Shown: positions 10,701 to 19,200 of the stretch, piece by piece | Position numbering within the stretch: position 1 is the stretch's first letter | Layout of the letters: every line of letters starts with the position of its first letter | NCBI GenBank assembly: GCA_963204915.1 | Contig: CAUJHS010000022.1 | Span: 558,001-622,000, forward strand | Direction: 5' to 3' | DNA: 64,000 bases | From: Planctomycetota bacterium | GTDB taxonomy: Bacteria > Planctomycetota > Planctomycetia > Pirellulales > Pirellulaceae | Translations under genes and position numbers: made by a program | The notes under the pieces: model-generated | The model's input: only the letters and a program-made list of their open reading frames with translations | Told to the model about the DNA's origin: nothing | Database searches by the model: none

Positions 10701-11009
10701 GTCGATATCGCGGTTGAGATCAAAGGTCAACAACAGCAGCGAAGAACCATCGTTTGTGATGGAGCGCAGCTCGTCCAAACCCGCCACGCTGGCCACAGCG
10801 TCTTCGAGTAGTTGCGTTACTTCCGACTCGACCTCCGCCGACGCGGCGCCGGGGTAAGTCGTGTTCACGTACAGCGACGGCATGTCGATGTTCGGAAACC
10901 GGTCGATGCCCAATTGCAGATACGACGCCACGCCTGCCACCACCAGCGCCGCAATCAGCATGATGGCGAATACCGGCCGACGCACGCATAGTTCGGCAAG
11001 CCACTGCAC
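7755..11009 (-). CDS. RND efflux transporter permease (HAE1, AcrB-like)
   Basis: A 1084-residue inner-membrane RND pump of usual length. It starts MQWLAELCVRRPVFAIMLIAALVV, the typical first transmembrane helix. The proton-relay aspartates are present in GVVIDDAIVVLENVFR in the TM4 region (about residue 400), and the partner lysine lies in FGVIKKSGILQVDHI near residue 945. Two large periplasmic loops separate the two six-helix halves. Such pumps export drugs, solvents or lipophilic compounds through a tripartite complex with a periplasmic adaptor and an outer-membrane channel. The adaptor is the gene just upstream (108-base gap, same strand), but no TolC-like channel is encoded nearby. Confidence 0.95.
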   Translation of the reverse strand: MQWLAELCVRRPVFAIMLIAALVVAGVASYLQLGIDRFPNIDMPSLYVNTTYPGAASAEVESEVTQLLEDAVASVAGLDELRSITNDGSSLLLLTFDLNRDIDIAAQDVRDAISSVSNRLPPGIDPPVVRKQDLDASPIMTLAVSGPRTSRELYFFADRYVSNVIESAAGVGEVEIRGATDRAVQINIEAQRLAAYRLSIMQVHDAILRQNAEIPGGRVDAGIRELSLRTIGRVPRADDFDNLVVATVDGVPVRLSDLGDAEDGEKERRTAARFDGQPAVVLEVQRQSGTNTVEVIAAVKERLDEARELLPEDVRIEVLQDQSRYIHAAMNEIQHHLVFGSILASIVVLMFMRSWRSTFIAAVAIPTSIIGTFAMMRAMDFTLNNVTMLALVLMVGVVIDDAIVVLENVFRMIEEKGMRPWRAAIEGTREIGLAVMATTISLVIVFLPVSFLSTVAGRLLFQFGITATVSVLISMLVSFTLTPMMCSRMLRSADAAAAEQPASRTGFYGWIEWGYMLCLRWCMRNRLAVFVLCVLVAASNIPLYYLVQQDYIPTNVDEGEFEVRLTAPEGASITSMERVLNQVESQVRAIPGVVHVLSTVGSGGTRSVNSAAIYVRLTDIEERTFSFGRLWRATLDGDPWAALEGNFSQRDKMQEVRQVTGQYPDLRASVRNLTSFRQGAPVDIDFVVTGPSLDVLADYSERLKDRVATIPGIVDADTTLHMDKPNLEAHINRERAAALGVDVEEIASTLRIAVGGDDRASRYYDKQADDAYDVELRLVGVDRRDPRTISQLYVRAQPSDSTVTDIPLIAGLGYGGESQVLTRLDNLVEFTEEKTPSRIDRLDRQRMAAVRGNISEGYALADRLDAVRQASEELGVPPGCATRVLGRGRELERTLKDFSWTFLLSFVFMYIVLAAQYEHLVHPLTILFSLPIAVPFGLVSLWLGGETLNLYSALGILVLFGVIKKSGILQVDHINQLRAAGMEREAAILQGNRDRLRPILMTSIAFVAGMLPMLIATGPGAEERRSIAVLVVGGQTLSLLLTLVAVPVMYSLLDDLGQFFGIRSSPEQHEDEEPLEAEAVLPHA

Positions 11010-11117
11010 GCAGAAACTCCTGAATTAATTCCAAAAATGAGAAAGGCAGGATTTGGAGCGACGCCCGACTAGCCCGTGTGACGCTCGCCGCGCGGGCGAC
11101 GTCGCAATCGGCCGGCG

Positions 11118-12437
11118 TCACTCTGCCGATTGAGCGGGAACCGCGGCGTGCTGCCCCGAGACGGAGGGGTCTCGCACAGCAATCACGCTTCCCGCATGTC
11201 CCTGCCGGGAGTCAATCACAATCAAGTCGCCCGAGGTCAGCGGTTCGGCAATCTCCGCGTAAGGGAGAATCTCGACCCGGTCGCCGTCGCGTCTTCCGGT
11301 TCGCACTTGTTTTTCCTCGGCCTGACCCTTGCGAACCACCCAAACTTTTTCGATTCCCGCGAACTCTGTAATGGCCGAGGCCGGCACGGTTAACGCAGTT
11401 GCATATGGATCGACCACAATTTCCGCTTCGGCGAACATGCCCGCTTGCCATCGACGGCTGGGATTCGGCACGTCGGCCTCAATCCACACGGCCCGACTGG
11501 ACTGCGCAACCATGGGGCTCACGCGCGAAATGGTCGCTTCCTCGGGTTGCGAATCGCCAGGCACGTAGATCCGCACGGTTTGTTCGGGGTCGGTATCGTC
11601 TCGTTTGGCGCGAACCAGCGCCGCCTTGCTTTCTGGCACTCCGGCGGTAAAACGCAATTTGTCGATTCGCACCAAGGTCGCCACGGCTTGCCCGACTTGC
11701 ACATACTCGCCAGGAGCAACGCGTCGCTGCTCAATCACACCATCGAACGGGGCGACGATTTGGGCGTCTTCCCACTGTTGCTTCGCAAGCTGCAACTCAG
11801 CGCGACGCACGCCAATCAGCGCGATTTGTTCGCCGACGCTATTAAGAGCCGAACGATAACGCGCTTCGGCGGTTTTCAATTGTGCGGTGAGCCGCTCGAT
11901 TTCGCTGGCGCTAATGGCTTGCCGCGACGGGAGCGATTGAGCCCGCGACAATGCTGCCCGGGCCTCATCGACTAAGGCTTGCTCCAGCACAACTGGAGCC
12001 GCTTGCTCGCGGCGAACTTTTGTTTCATCTTCGTCAGGCGACAAATTGATCGCCGCGCAGGCTTGCTGCAATTGCGATTGGGCTTGTTGCACGCGTGTAG
12101 CAAACTCCCGCCGATCCAGCTCGACGAGCAGGTCGCCCTTTTTCACGACGGAGCCCAAATCGACAACGACATTCTCAACGCGTCCGGCAACCCGAGCGCC
12201 GATCACCGCCGTCTCATCTCCGAGCAAGCTTCCTTGAACCCGAATCGTTAGTGGCCAGACTTCGTTGCGTACCTCCGTGACAACAACCTCTCGGGGAGGC
12301 GCCGCAGGCGATTCCGGCTTCGCCGTTTCGCCGGACGAGTCGGCATGCTGGCACCCCGTCAACCCAACAAAAAACGTTGACAGACTCACAATCGCTAGGG
12401 AGTGCGCCAAGAGTTTGGAAAAGGCGAGAATCTGCAT
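11118..12437 (-). CDS. RND efflux periplasmic adaptor (HlyD/MFP family) lipoprotein
   Basis: A 439-residue membrane fusion protein. The N-terminal signal ends in a lipobox, VGLTGC, with Cys at residue 29, so it is probably lipid-anchored. Next come the lipoyl-like half motif VENVVVDLGSVVKKGDLLVELD, a coiled-coil hairpin (about 115-225) with alternating Ala/Gln/Glu/Arg, the second lipoyl half QIVAPFDGVIEQRRVAPGEYVQVGQ, and a beta-barrel with membrane-proximal domain. The lipoyl motifs bracket the hairpin as in AcrA/MexA. It bridges the RND permease downstream to an outer-membrane channel. It is the first gene of this two-gene operon. Confidence 0.94.
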   Translation of the reverse strand: MQILAFSKLLAHSLAIVSLSTFFVGLTGCQHADSSGETAKPESPAAPPREVVVTEVRNEVWPLTIRVQGSLLGDETAVIGARVAGRVENVVVDLGSVVKKGDLLVELDRREFATRVQQAQSQLQQACAAINLSPDEDETKVRREQAAPVVLEQALVDEARAALSRAQSLPSRQAISASEIERLTAQLKTAEARYRSALNSVGEQIALIGVRRAELQLAKQQWEDAQIVAPFDGVIEQRRVAPGEYVQVGQAVATLVRIDKLRFTAGVPESKAALVRAKRDDTDPEQTVRIYVPGDSQPEEATISRVSPMVAQSSRAVWIEADVPNPSRRWQAGMFAEAEIVVDPYATALTVPASAITEFAGIEKVWVVRKGQAEEKQVRTGRRDGDRVEILPYAEIAEPLTSGDLIVIDSRQGHAGSVIAVRDPSVSGQHAAVPAQSAE

Positions 12438-12592
12438 GAGCCGGCTATCGTTTGTTTAAGGCCGGAAAAGGTGGGAATGTCGCCCCCGAGGTCCGCTGGG
12501 GGCAAACATAAGCTCCCTTTGATTGTAACAAACCCGCCCGGAAAAATAACCTGAGAAAACAACCGGGGGGTATCCGGGGATTCGCGTGTCGG

Positions 12593-13216
12593 TCACGAAT
12601 TGTTTTCGTCAAACACACCTTCGCCAAAGGACGGGGATTTCGAAGATGCCTCTTTGGGGGAGGAAGGTGCTGAAGTGTGCGGACCGGTAGGCGGCTGCGG
12701 CGCGTCGGCTCGTAGGGTTTGGTCTTCTGCGGGGGGAGGCGCCACGACTTCTTCGGCGGCCAGCGAAACCGGCTCGACGAAATCGCCCGACTCAAAATCG
12801 TCTTCGCCGTATTCGTCATCGTAGCGCGAGACGTAGCCGGGCAAACCCGCGCGTTCCAATTCGGCGCTAAACTCTTGGATGACGCGGTTTTGGATCAACT
12901 CGCGGCACTCTGAATTGATCGGATGCGCAATATCGGCATAGAGCTTGGCGCGACCGTCGGGCTCCCGCGTGGCGTGTTCGCGCTGGCGGGCTCCACACTG
13001 GTTGCAGTAGTTCGCACGGAGGTGGTTTTTGGCTCCGCATTTGCCGCAGTGCGAAGTCAACTTGCGGCTTGGCATGGCGACGAACGGCCCCGTGGCGCCT
13101 TCAATGATCTTTAAGTCGCGAACGACAAAGCAGTTATCAAAGGTGATGGAACAGAAGGCGCGCAAACGATCATCAGGGTCCTCCATCAGCTTGATGCGGA
13201 CTTCGGTTATTTCCAC
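12593..13216 (-). CDS. spoVG: SpoVG-family protein with inserted zinc ribbon
   Basis: A 207-residue protein with a GTG start placed by a strong Shine-Dalgarno (AAAGGAGAGG) that overlaps the ispE stop. Residues 1-52 match the first half of SpoVG (MEITEVRIKL, LRAFCSITFDNCFVVRDLKI, FVAMPSRK) and residues 94-125 match the second half (ADIAHPINSECRELIQ). Between them is a four-cysteine zinc ribbon, C57-x2-C60 and C71-x2-C74. Classical SpoVG is about 85-97 residues, binds DNA and/or RNA, and affects division and virulence genes in Firmicutes and spirochetes. The C-terminus (130-207) is acidic and Pro/Ser-rich and looks disordered. The ispE-spoVG adjacency matches the order known in Firmicutes. Confidence 0.93.
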   Translation of the reverse strand: MEITEVRIKLMEDPDDRLRAFCSITFDNCFVVRDLKIIEGATGPFVAMPSRKLTSHCGKCGAKNHLRANYCNQCGARQREHATREPDGRAKLYADIAHPINSECRELIQNRVIQEFSAELERAGLPGYVSRYDDEYGEDDFESGDFVEPVSLAAEEVVAPPPAEDQTLRADAPQPPTGPHTSAPSSPKEASSKSPSFGEGVFDENNS

Positions 13217-13228
13217 GACGCCTCTCCT

Positions 13229-14206
13229 TTACGTCTGGTTTATAGTCGCGGTGACGAACACCAGTTCTACGCCGCGGGCTCGTAACTGCGCCGCCACGTG
13301 GTACGCGTGACGTGTGCTACGGCACAAGGCGAAATAACTGGATCCGCTGCCGCTCATTTGTCGCCCCCACACGTCCAGACCGTTCAACTCGCGCGCCAAG
13401 TTGGCCGCAGCGGGCGACAACGCCTCGGCGGGCTCTTGCAGTCGGTTCACCATGGCGGCTTGCATTGCCGCCAGATTTCCGTGTTGCAGGGCTTCAACCA
13501 AAGGCTCGACCCGCCGGGGCGTTTGGGCTGGACGGCAATGGGCATACACACGAGCAGTCGAGAGGCCCGCCGGAGGACGCGCCACGACTACCGGGAGCCG
13601 TGGCGTACGACCTACCGGTTCAATCTGCTCGCCCCGACCGCGACACACGGCCGGTCCACGGCCAAGGAAGAAACTCACGTCACTTCCCAATTCGGCCGCT
13701 AATTCCATTAACCGCGACTTCGGCCAGTTAAGGCGCCATCCCTGGTTGGCGGCGACGAGGGCGCAGGCAGCGTCACTAGAAGCTCCGCCCAACCCCGCCG
13801 CCGACGGAATGCGCTTGACCAGTCGCATCGCCGCTCCCGCCTCCACGCCGGCGCGCTGCTTCAACAGCGAGACGGCTCGGAATACGAGATTGTCCTGTTC
13901 CGGCGGTAGATCTCCTAATAAGGACAGCGAAGCGGAGCCGCAAGTCGAATCGAGGCAGGAATCATCGTGGAGAGAATGGCGTGAGGCTTGGCGCTTCGGT
14001 CCTTCGGGGGTCGCCCACCGGCTCGCGAGTTCGATGTTTCCTTCCGTTCTGGGGGAAAAAAACAACGTGTCATACATGGCGATCGGCGCCATGAGGGTTT
14101 CAATCTCATGAAAACCGTCGTCCCGTTTGCGGAGCACCTCGAGGAAAAGATTGATCTTTGCTGGCGTATGCCACGCCCGCCATACATTACAAGGAAGAGC
14201 CATCAT
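13229..14206 (-). CDS. ispE: 4-diphosphocytidyl-2-C-methyl-D-erythritol kinase
   Basis: A 325-residue GHMP kinase, the fourth enzyme of the MEP isoprenoid pathway, which phosphorylates CDP-methylerythritol at the 2-hydroxyl using ATP. The N-terminal substrate-lysine motif is TPAKINLFLEVLRKRDDGFHEI (split here for length: TPAKINLFLEV then RDDGFHEI). The ATP loop PSAAGLGGASSDAACAL lies near residues 135-151, and the C-terminal MSGSGSSYFALC motif near 283. It is slightly longer than the E. coli enzyme (283) because of an insert around residues 60-100. The start could be either of two adjacent ATGs (14206 or 14203). spoVG follows after 12 bases, so the two are translationally close-coupled. Confidence 0.95.
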   Translation of the reverse strand: MMALPCNVWRAWHTPAKINLFLEVLRKRDDGFHEIETLMAPIAMYDTLFFSPRTEGNIELASRWATPEGPKRQASRHSLHDDSCLDSTCGSASLSLLGDLPPEQDNLVFRAVSLLKQRAGVEAGAAMRLVKRIPSAAGLGGASSDAACALVAANQGWRLNWPKSRLMELAAELGSDVSFFLGRGPAVCRGRGEQIEPVGRTPRLPVVVARPPAGLSTARVYAHCRPAQTPRRVEPLVEALQHGNLAAMQAAMVNRLQEPAEALSPAAANLARELNGLDVWGRQMSGSGSSYFALCRSTRHAYHVAAQLRARGVELVFVTATINQT

Positions 14207-14520
14207 GGTTGCCGTCGAATCCGCAGGCGGACGGCTCGAAGTGCGTCCTAAATGACCATGACATGGGAACTTGCGAAAATGCTCATATCGTGGCCAACCG
14301 AAATTCTAACCGACGTCCACGCGCGGTCAAGCTACAGCATAGGAACAAGACCGGCAAGATGAACCTGCGAGCAAGAGATGGCCCCAGAACTGCCGCACGA
14401 GCATCTTTTCCAAAACTTTTTGACGGAGCCACCCGAATGGGGCCCTGGTCAGTGCGAATCTGCTCGATTTACGGCCATCCAAAACTTGTCCATTCGGTCC
14501 CCGGTCCCTAGCCTTACGGT
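14207..14520. other. Divergent intergenic region, no gene seen
   Basis: A 314-base gap between ispE (minus) and the membrane-anchored unknown (plus). It must hold promoters for both directions. I see no clear -35/-10 pair, palindrome, RNA gene or credible short ORF. Confidence 0.5.
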
Positions 14521-15909
14521 ATGAGAACGATTCGCGTAATTACTGGGTTGGTTTTTTGGCTGGCGTCATTCCTCATCGCATGGTGGTGGGTTGGCGGCCG
14601 ACTTTCCGCGACCGATGAAGGCGCGGGAGCGACGCAATCGCGGGATTCGGCAAGCGACCGCGTTACCGATCAACTTTGGCGCTACTTGGTGAAACCGCGT
14701 TCTACCGTCGAGCTAGAAATGAAACGCCCCGTGGTGCTTGCCGTGGGCGATCCCATCTTTTGGTTCGACGACGAAGGCACACCCCGGCAAGTGGGCGAAG
14801 TGGCGCGCGTCGCGGATGCCGCCGGACGCGCCGATCAGCGGTGGACCAGGGCCGCTTCGGCCCAGGCGCGGCTTTATTCACACGCTCCGACGCTTGCTCC
14901 CTCGATGCAACTTGAATACTACGCGACGCCCGACTCGCTGGACTGGGTGCTGGCCACCATGCTGCCTCCGCAAAAACGTGAGCAAATCGCCAGCGAATTA
15001 AGCATCGCCTTTCAAGAACATCAGGAAGAGATCGTTCGCTCGCTGCGTCCTGTGGTGGAAGAGGGGTTTCGTGAAGGGTTGAGCGTGGTCGAGCAAGATT
15101 TGCCCAAAGCCGTGCAACGCCACCGAGCCGAATTGCAACAGTTAGGTCAGCGATATCAGGGTGAAATTGTCGAGAAACGCCTGGCGCCGCTCGTGCAGAA
15201 AGAAATTTGGCCGCTCGTGCAGCGACGCGCCGAACCTTTGGCGAAAGAAATTGGGCAAGAGGTATGGCAGCGCGCGTCACTCTGGCGTTTTGGCTGGCGG
15301 TTCGCGTACGATGCTTCGCCACTGCCTGAGCAAAACCTCGTGGAAAAGGAGTGGACCCGCTTCTTGCGCACCGATGCCGGGCCGATTCTCAAAAGCCACA
15401 CCGATGACTTTATCCGCTTGCAGCAACAGGTTTTGGCCGACGTTGCGCGGAACGAACGAGTTCGCCAGGTGGTGCGAGAAAGCCTGCTCGACGTTGCCGA
15501 CGATCCGCAAGTTCAGCGCGTCGCTTGGAACATTGTGCAGGAGGCGATTTTGGAGAACCCTCGACTGCGGGAAACCCTAGAGCGCCGCTGGCAAAGCGAA
15601 GAGGCGCGCCGGGCGATGACGATTGCCGCCGAGCGACTCGAACCCACCGTGCGTCGCCTGGGCGACTTGATCTTCGGTACGCGACGCACCGGCATCACGC
15701 CGGAGTTCGCCCGAGTTCTACGAAGTCAAATCCTGCAAAAAGACCGTCGCTGGCTGGTGTTGATCGAACGCCCAACAAGTCCTGAAACGTCGTCTCCATC
15801 GGGGGAGAGCCAATCCATACTCCAGGTGAAACTCGGGCGCGACGACGCCTTGAACCCCTTCGTCGCGCACCAGCCTACCATCGAGCCTCACTTGAGGGAC
15901 AATAAGTAG
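14521..15909 (+). CDS. Unrecognised membrane-anchored helical protein
   Basis: A 462-residue protein that I cannot assign. Residues 6-28 form one strong transmembrane segment (VITGLVFWLASFLIAWWWVGG). A stretch at about 60-110 (VELEMKRPVVLAVGDPIFWFDDEGTPRQVGEVARV) looks like a small beta domain. Residues about 140-390 are highly charged, alpha-helical and rich in Glu/Arg/Gln (RHRAELQQLGQRYQGEIVEKRL, LVQKEIWPLVQRRAEPLAKEIGQ), suggesting a long helical or coiled-coil periplasmic portion, like adaptor or surface-attachment proteins. Its last 22 bases overlap the end of the convergent cytochrome gene. No operon partners. Confidence 0.75.
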   Translation: MRTIRVITGLVFWLASFLIAWWWVGGRLSATDEGAGATQSRDSASDRVTDQLWRYLVKPRSTVELEMKRPVVLAVGDPIFWFDDEGTPRQVGEVARVADAAGRADQRWTRAASAQARLYSHAPTLAPSMQLEYYATPDSLDWVLATMLPPQKREQIASELSIAFQEHQEEIVRSLRPVVEEGFREGLSVVEQDLPKAVQRHRAELQQLGQRYQGEIVEKRLAPLVQKEIWPLVQRRAEPLAKEIGQEVWQRASLWRFGWRFAYDASPLPEQNLVEKEWTRFLRTDAGPILKSHTDDFIRLQQQVLADVARNERVRQVVRESLLDVADDPQVQRVAWNIVQEAILENPRLRETLERRWQSEEARRAMTIAAERLEPTVRRLGDLIFGTRRTGITPEFARVLRSQILQKDRRWLVLIERPTSPETSSPSGESQSILQVKLGRDDALNPFVAHQPTIEPHLRDNK

Positions 15910-18881
15910 GCGATCAGGTCCGCCATGGTCTGCACATCGACCTCTTTTTCCATCCCCTCGGGCATAAGCGACTGGCCGGTGCTGCGAAGTTCTTCGATGT
16001 CGATACGCAGCACGGTGTCTTGAGCGTTCTCCGCGCGACGCAACGTGATGCTCGTCGCCGTTTCGGCCGCCATGGTTCCGGAGAAGGTGCGGCCGTCTTG
16101 GGTAGCCAGCACGTAATTGACGTACTGCGGGTTGACCTCGCGATTGGGGTCAATCACGTTCGTCAAAATCGCCTCAGGGCCCCGGTTCTGCATGGCGGCC
16201 AAATTGGGACCGATCTCAAAACCGGCGCCTTCCAGACGATGGCATTTGGCGCAGGTTTTGGCGAACGCCGCCTTGCCGCGAGCGACATCCCCCTCAAGGT
16301 CCAGTGCGGCGCGGTACTGCGTCAGAACTTCGCCGCGTTGCGTGGTTTGTGTTTTGCTCAACAGACTTTGCGCTCGTGTACGCAGGGCCTCTTGCGGATG
16401 ATCGGCCAAGAGTTGCAACCGGCCCGGGGGCAAATCGCCCGGTGCGATGCGGCCATTCTCCACGGCAATTAGCAAAGCGGGAATCCACGCCTCGCGAGAA
16501 AACAGCACTTCGGCGGCACGGGTGCGAAGCCCCGGAGTCAGGCTCGTCCAGCGGTCGACCAACAGCACCGCCGTTTCTTCTTGGTCGAAGGTGGCCAGCG
16601 TGGTTAAGGCCGCAGCTTGAATCTCGGAAGGCTGTGTCGGCGCCAAGAGCGCGACGAGCACAGGTTGCGCCTCGACGAATTTTCCCCACCGAAGTCGATG
16701 AATCGACTCGATCCGTTTGGCGGGCGGAAGCTTTTCGTCAACGGCTTGCTTTAACGACGTTTGGAACAACTCCCGCAGTAACCTTTCCGATTGGCCTCCT
16801 GTTGCCGCAGTCAGTTGCATAGCCAGTGGGCTGTCAGGCTTGGCCGATATCGCTTGGAGAATGAGTTGCAGCGTCGTTTTCTTCGCGTCATCCGAGGCAA
16901 GTTGACGCAATACATCGAGTACGGCGGCTACGTCTTCCGGACGTTGTTGCCGACCGATTTGCGCCGCCAGCGACTCCAACCACCCGCGGCCTGCCGGCGT
17001 TGAAACGAACGCCGCGTTGCTCTCCTTCGTCAGACCCACCAAGACACTGCCGGCGCCTTCGGCCAGCGAACTCATTACCGCGACACGCATCCAACGATTG
17101 TCGGGGTATCGCGATATGATCGCCGTTAACGCCTTATCGCGCTGGGGACCACTCAGTTCTCCCAACGTAAACGCCAATTGATAGACGACGCGGAGATCCG
17201 GATCTTCGGTCATCGCATAGAGCCTCTCCCGTACGGCGGGCGAGTCCAACACGCGCTCGGCTAACCGCACGGCATGTCGGCGCACCTGCGGATGCTCATC
17301 GGCAAGCGCCGCGAGGATTTCGTCCGCCGAGACCGCGTTCATCCCATCGAGCGCGTACAGTGCGTGCATCCGGCCTTCCGGAAGTGTCGCTCTGCGGCAC
17401 AGGTCTTCCAAAAGTGCGATCGCAGCCCGTTCCTGCCGCTCATAGAGCAGTCGGGCGGCTGTTTCGCGCCGCCAACCGTTGGGCGAATCAAGCGCTTGGA
17501 CGAGCCCCGCTAAGTCGATCGAATGCAAATCAGGTGGCGCCGGCTGGGTAAAGCCCTCGGGCACGACCCGATAGATCCGACCTCGATCGCGCCCGCTGGT
17601 CAAATCCAAGTGCTTCTTAATGATTGGCGGCAAGCTGGCGGGATGTTCAATCACCTCGCGATACATATCGGCCACAAACAGGGTTCCATCGGGGGCGTTA
17701 GCATACTGCACCGGGCGGAACCAAATATCCGAGGAACGCACAAATTCTGAGTTTTCATCGACTCGGCGGGCCACATAATCCAGTCCGTTTCGGTCGATGC
17801 GTTTGCGATGCATAAGATTGCTTCCCACGTCGCCGACCACGGCCCAACCAGAGAACTCACGCGGCCAGGCATCGCCGCGGTAGATCGTCACGCCCGTCGC
17901 GCCGGTAAAGTAACCCGCCGGTTTCCCTCCCCCTTCGACCACGCCAGGCACAATACCCTGAGCCCGCAGCCGCGTGCGTACGACGCGCCATGGCTCGACC
18001 GGGCTTGCGCGAAATACATCCGCTTGCGGACCGTCGGCGGCGATGCTCACGCGGGGCGAAGGCGCCGCCAGATAGGGGTTGCGGGCCACGTAACGATCTT
18101 CAAACATCACGGCCTGGATGTGATCGCTATTGGAACACACAAATTTGTCGCCCCACGGGTCAAAACTCATTCCGTGCTGCGCGCCACCGCTCGTGGCTTC
18201 GATTTTTTCGGTTCGCGGATCGAAGGCGAAATCGCGACCCCGCAATACAAGCGGCTCGGCATTCGGTTGGTCGCCGGGCAGCACACTGGCGCCGCTACTG
18301 CTAGTGGCGCCATGAATGCGATTATCCAGCCCCCACTGGAACGTGTTGAGAAGTCCCTGCACATTGCTGCGTCCGAACCCGGTGTAGGCAACACGGCGTA
18401 GGTCGGCCTTTCCGTCGCCGTCGGTATCTTTTAGGTAAAAAATGTCCGGGGCCGCCCCCACGTATACGCCGTTGTTCCAACAAATAATTGCGGTTGGCCA
18501 AGAGAGCCCTTCGGCGTAAATGGTGCTGTGGTCATACTTTCCGTCGCCGTTACTGTCTTCGAGCAGTCGTACGCGACCAAGACTCTCGGTCGCTTGTTCG
18601 GAATAATCGCGCATTTCGATGACAAAGAGTCGGCCACGTTCGTCAAACGCCATCGCCACCGGGTCGACCACCAACGGCTCCGCAGCAACAAGCTCAATGC
18701 GAAAGCCCGCGGCGGTTTCAAACGACTTCGCAACGGCGTCGGGCGCCAAAGGGGCAATACGCGGCAGTTCACTGGCGTAATCGCGATCCGCTGAGTCCCG
18801 CTGCGGCTCAACGGCCGGACTCAACTGACACGCCGCCAAAAGCACGAACGCCAAGCTGACCTTAAATAACGCAATTTGCAT
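15888..18881 (-). CDS. PVC-type heme-binding CxxCH protein (membrane-bound dehydrogenase domain family)
   Basis: A 997-residue exported protein with a signal peptide (about 1-24). Residues 50-430 are a sugar/sorbosone-dehydrogenase-type beta-propeller (FRIELVAAEPLVVDPVAMAFDERGRLFVIEMRDY, split motifs VDPVAMAFDERG and GLSWPTAI). The middle (about 450-840) is alpha-helical with HEAT-like repeats (QVRRHAVRLAERVL, RRETAARLLYERQ). The C-terminus is a cytochrome-c-like domain with one heme site CAKCH followed by GFEIGPNLAAM and the distal MPEGME methionine. This architecture is largely confined to Planctomycetes and Verrucomicrobia and is thought to oxidise sugars or their derivatives with periplasmic electron transfer; the substrate is unknown. 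Divergent from the DUF6702 gene. Confidence 0.93.
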   Translation of the reverse strand: MQIALFKVSLAFVLLAACQLSPAVEPQRDSADRDYASELPRIAPLAPDAVAKSFETAAGFRIELVAAEPLVVDPVAMAFDERGRLFVIEMRDYSEQATESLGRVRLLEDSNGDGKYDHSTIYAEGLSWPTAIICWNNGVYVGAAPDIFYLKDTDGDGKADLRRVAYTGFGRSNVQGLLNTFQWGLDNRIHGATSSSGASVLPGDQPNAEPLVLRGRDFAFDPRTEKIEATSGGAQHGMSFDPWGDKFVCSNSDHIQAVMFEDRYVARNPYLAAPSPRVSIAADGPQADVFRASPVEPWRVVRTRLRAQGIVPGVVEGGGKPAGYFTGATGVTIYRGDAWPREFSGWAVVGDVGSNLMHRKRIDRNGLDYVARRVDENSEFVRSSDIWFRPVQYANAPDGTLFVADMYREVIEHPASLPPIIKKHLDLTSGRDRGRIYRVVPEGFTQPAPPDLHSIDLAGLVQALDSPNGWRRETAARLLYERQERAAIALLEDLCRRATLPEGRMHALYALDGMNAVSADEILAALADEHPQVRRHAVRLAERVLDSPAVRERLYAMTEDPDLRVVYQLAFTLGELSGPQRDKALTAIISRYPDNRWMRVAVMSSLAEGAGSVLVGLTKESNAAFVSTPAGRGWLESLAAQIGRQQRPEDVAAVLDVLRQLASDDAKKTTLQLILQAISAKPDSPLAMQLTAATGGQSERLLRELFQTSLKQAVDEKLPPAKRIESIHRLRWGKFVEAQPVLVALLAPTQPSEIQAAALTTLATFDQEETAVLLVDRWTSLTPGLRTRAAEVLFSREAWIPALLIAVENGRIAPGDLPPGRLQLLADHPQEALRTRAQSLLSKTQTTQRGEVLTQYRAALDLEGDVARGKAAFAKTCAKCHRLEGAGFEIGPNLAAMQNRGPEAILTNVIDPNREVNPQYVNYVLATQDGRTFSGTMAAETATSITLRRAENAQDTVLRIDIEELRSTGQSLMPEGMEKEVDVQTMADLIAYLLSLK

Positions 18882-19200
18882 GAGCTTACTCGTTCAATCC
18901 AAAGAATTCTGTCACGTTTTCGGCTATCTTGCCTGGAAACGATGCAGCAATCAAGTCGCGAGCCCGGGCGTCCTGGTTCTGGGGTTCTGGGATTTGGGCC
19001 AAACCCCACGCTGGTGATTTTCACCGGATGGCGGAAATCGACGCCAAGCCATGGCACCTTCTCAACCTGGACCCGCCGGCATGGTAAAGTTGCCACAGGG
19101 CGTCTGTTCGACAGGAGCCCTACCGCTTCCACAAACAGGCGTATCAAATTCCCGCACGAACAATTGGTTTTGCATGTCCTTGATTCAACAGTCAACGCAA
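18882..19200. other. Divergent intergenic region, no gene seen
   Basis: A 319-base gap between the cytochrome gene (minus) and the DUF6702 gene (plus). A short tandem GTTCTGGG repeat occurs near 18980-18998. The frame of the plus-strand gene stays open back to 19051, but the residues there are low in hydrophobicity and precede a good signal peptide, so they are treated as non-coding. No confident promoter or RNA gene. Confidence 0.45.
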
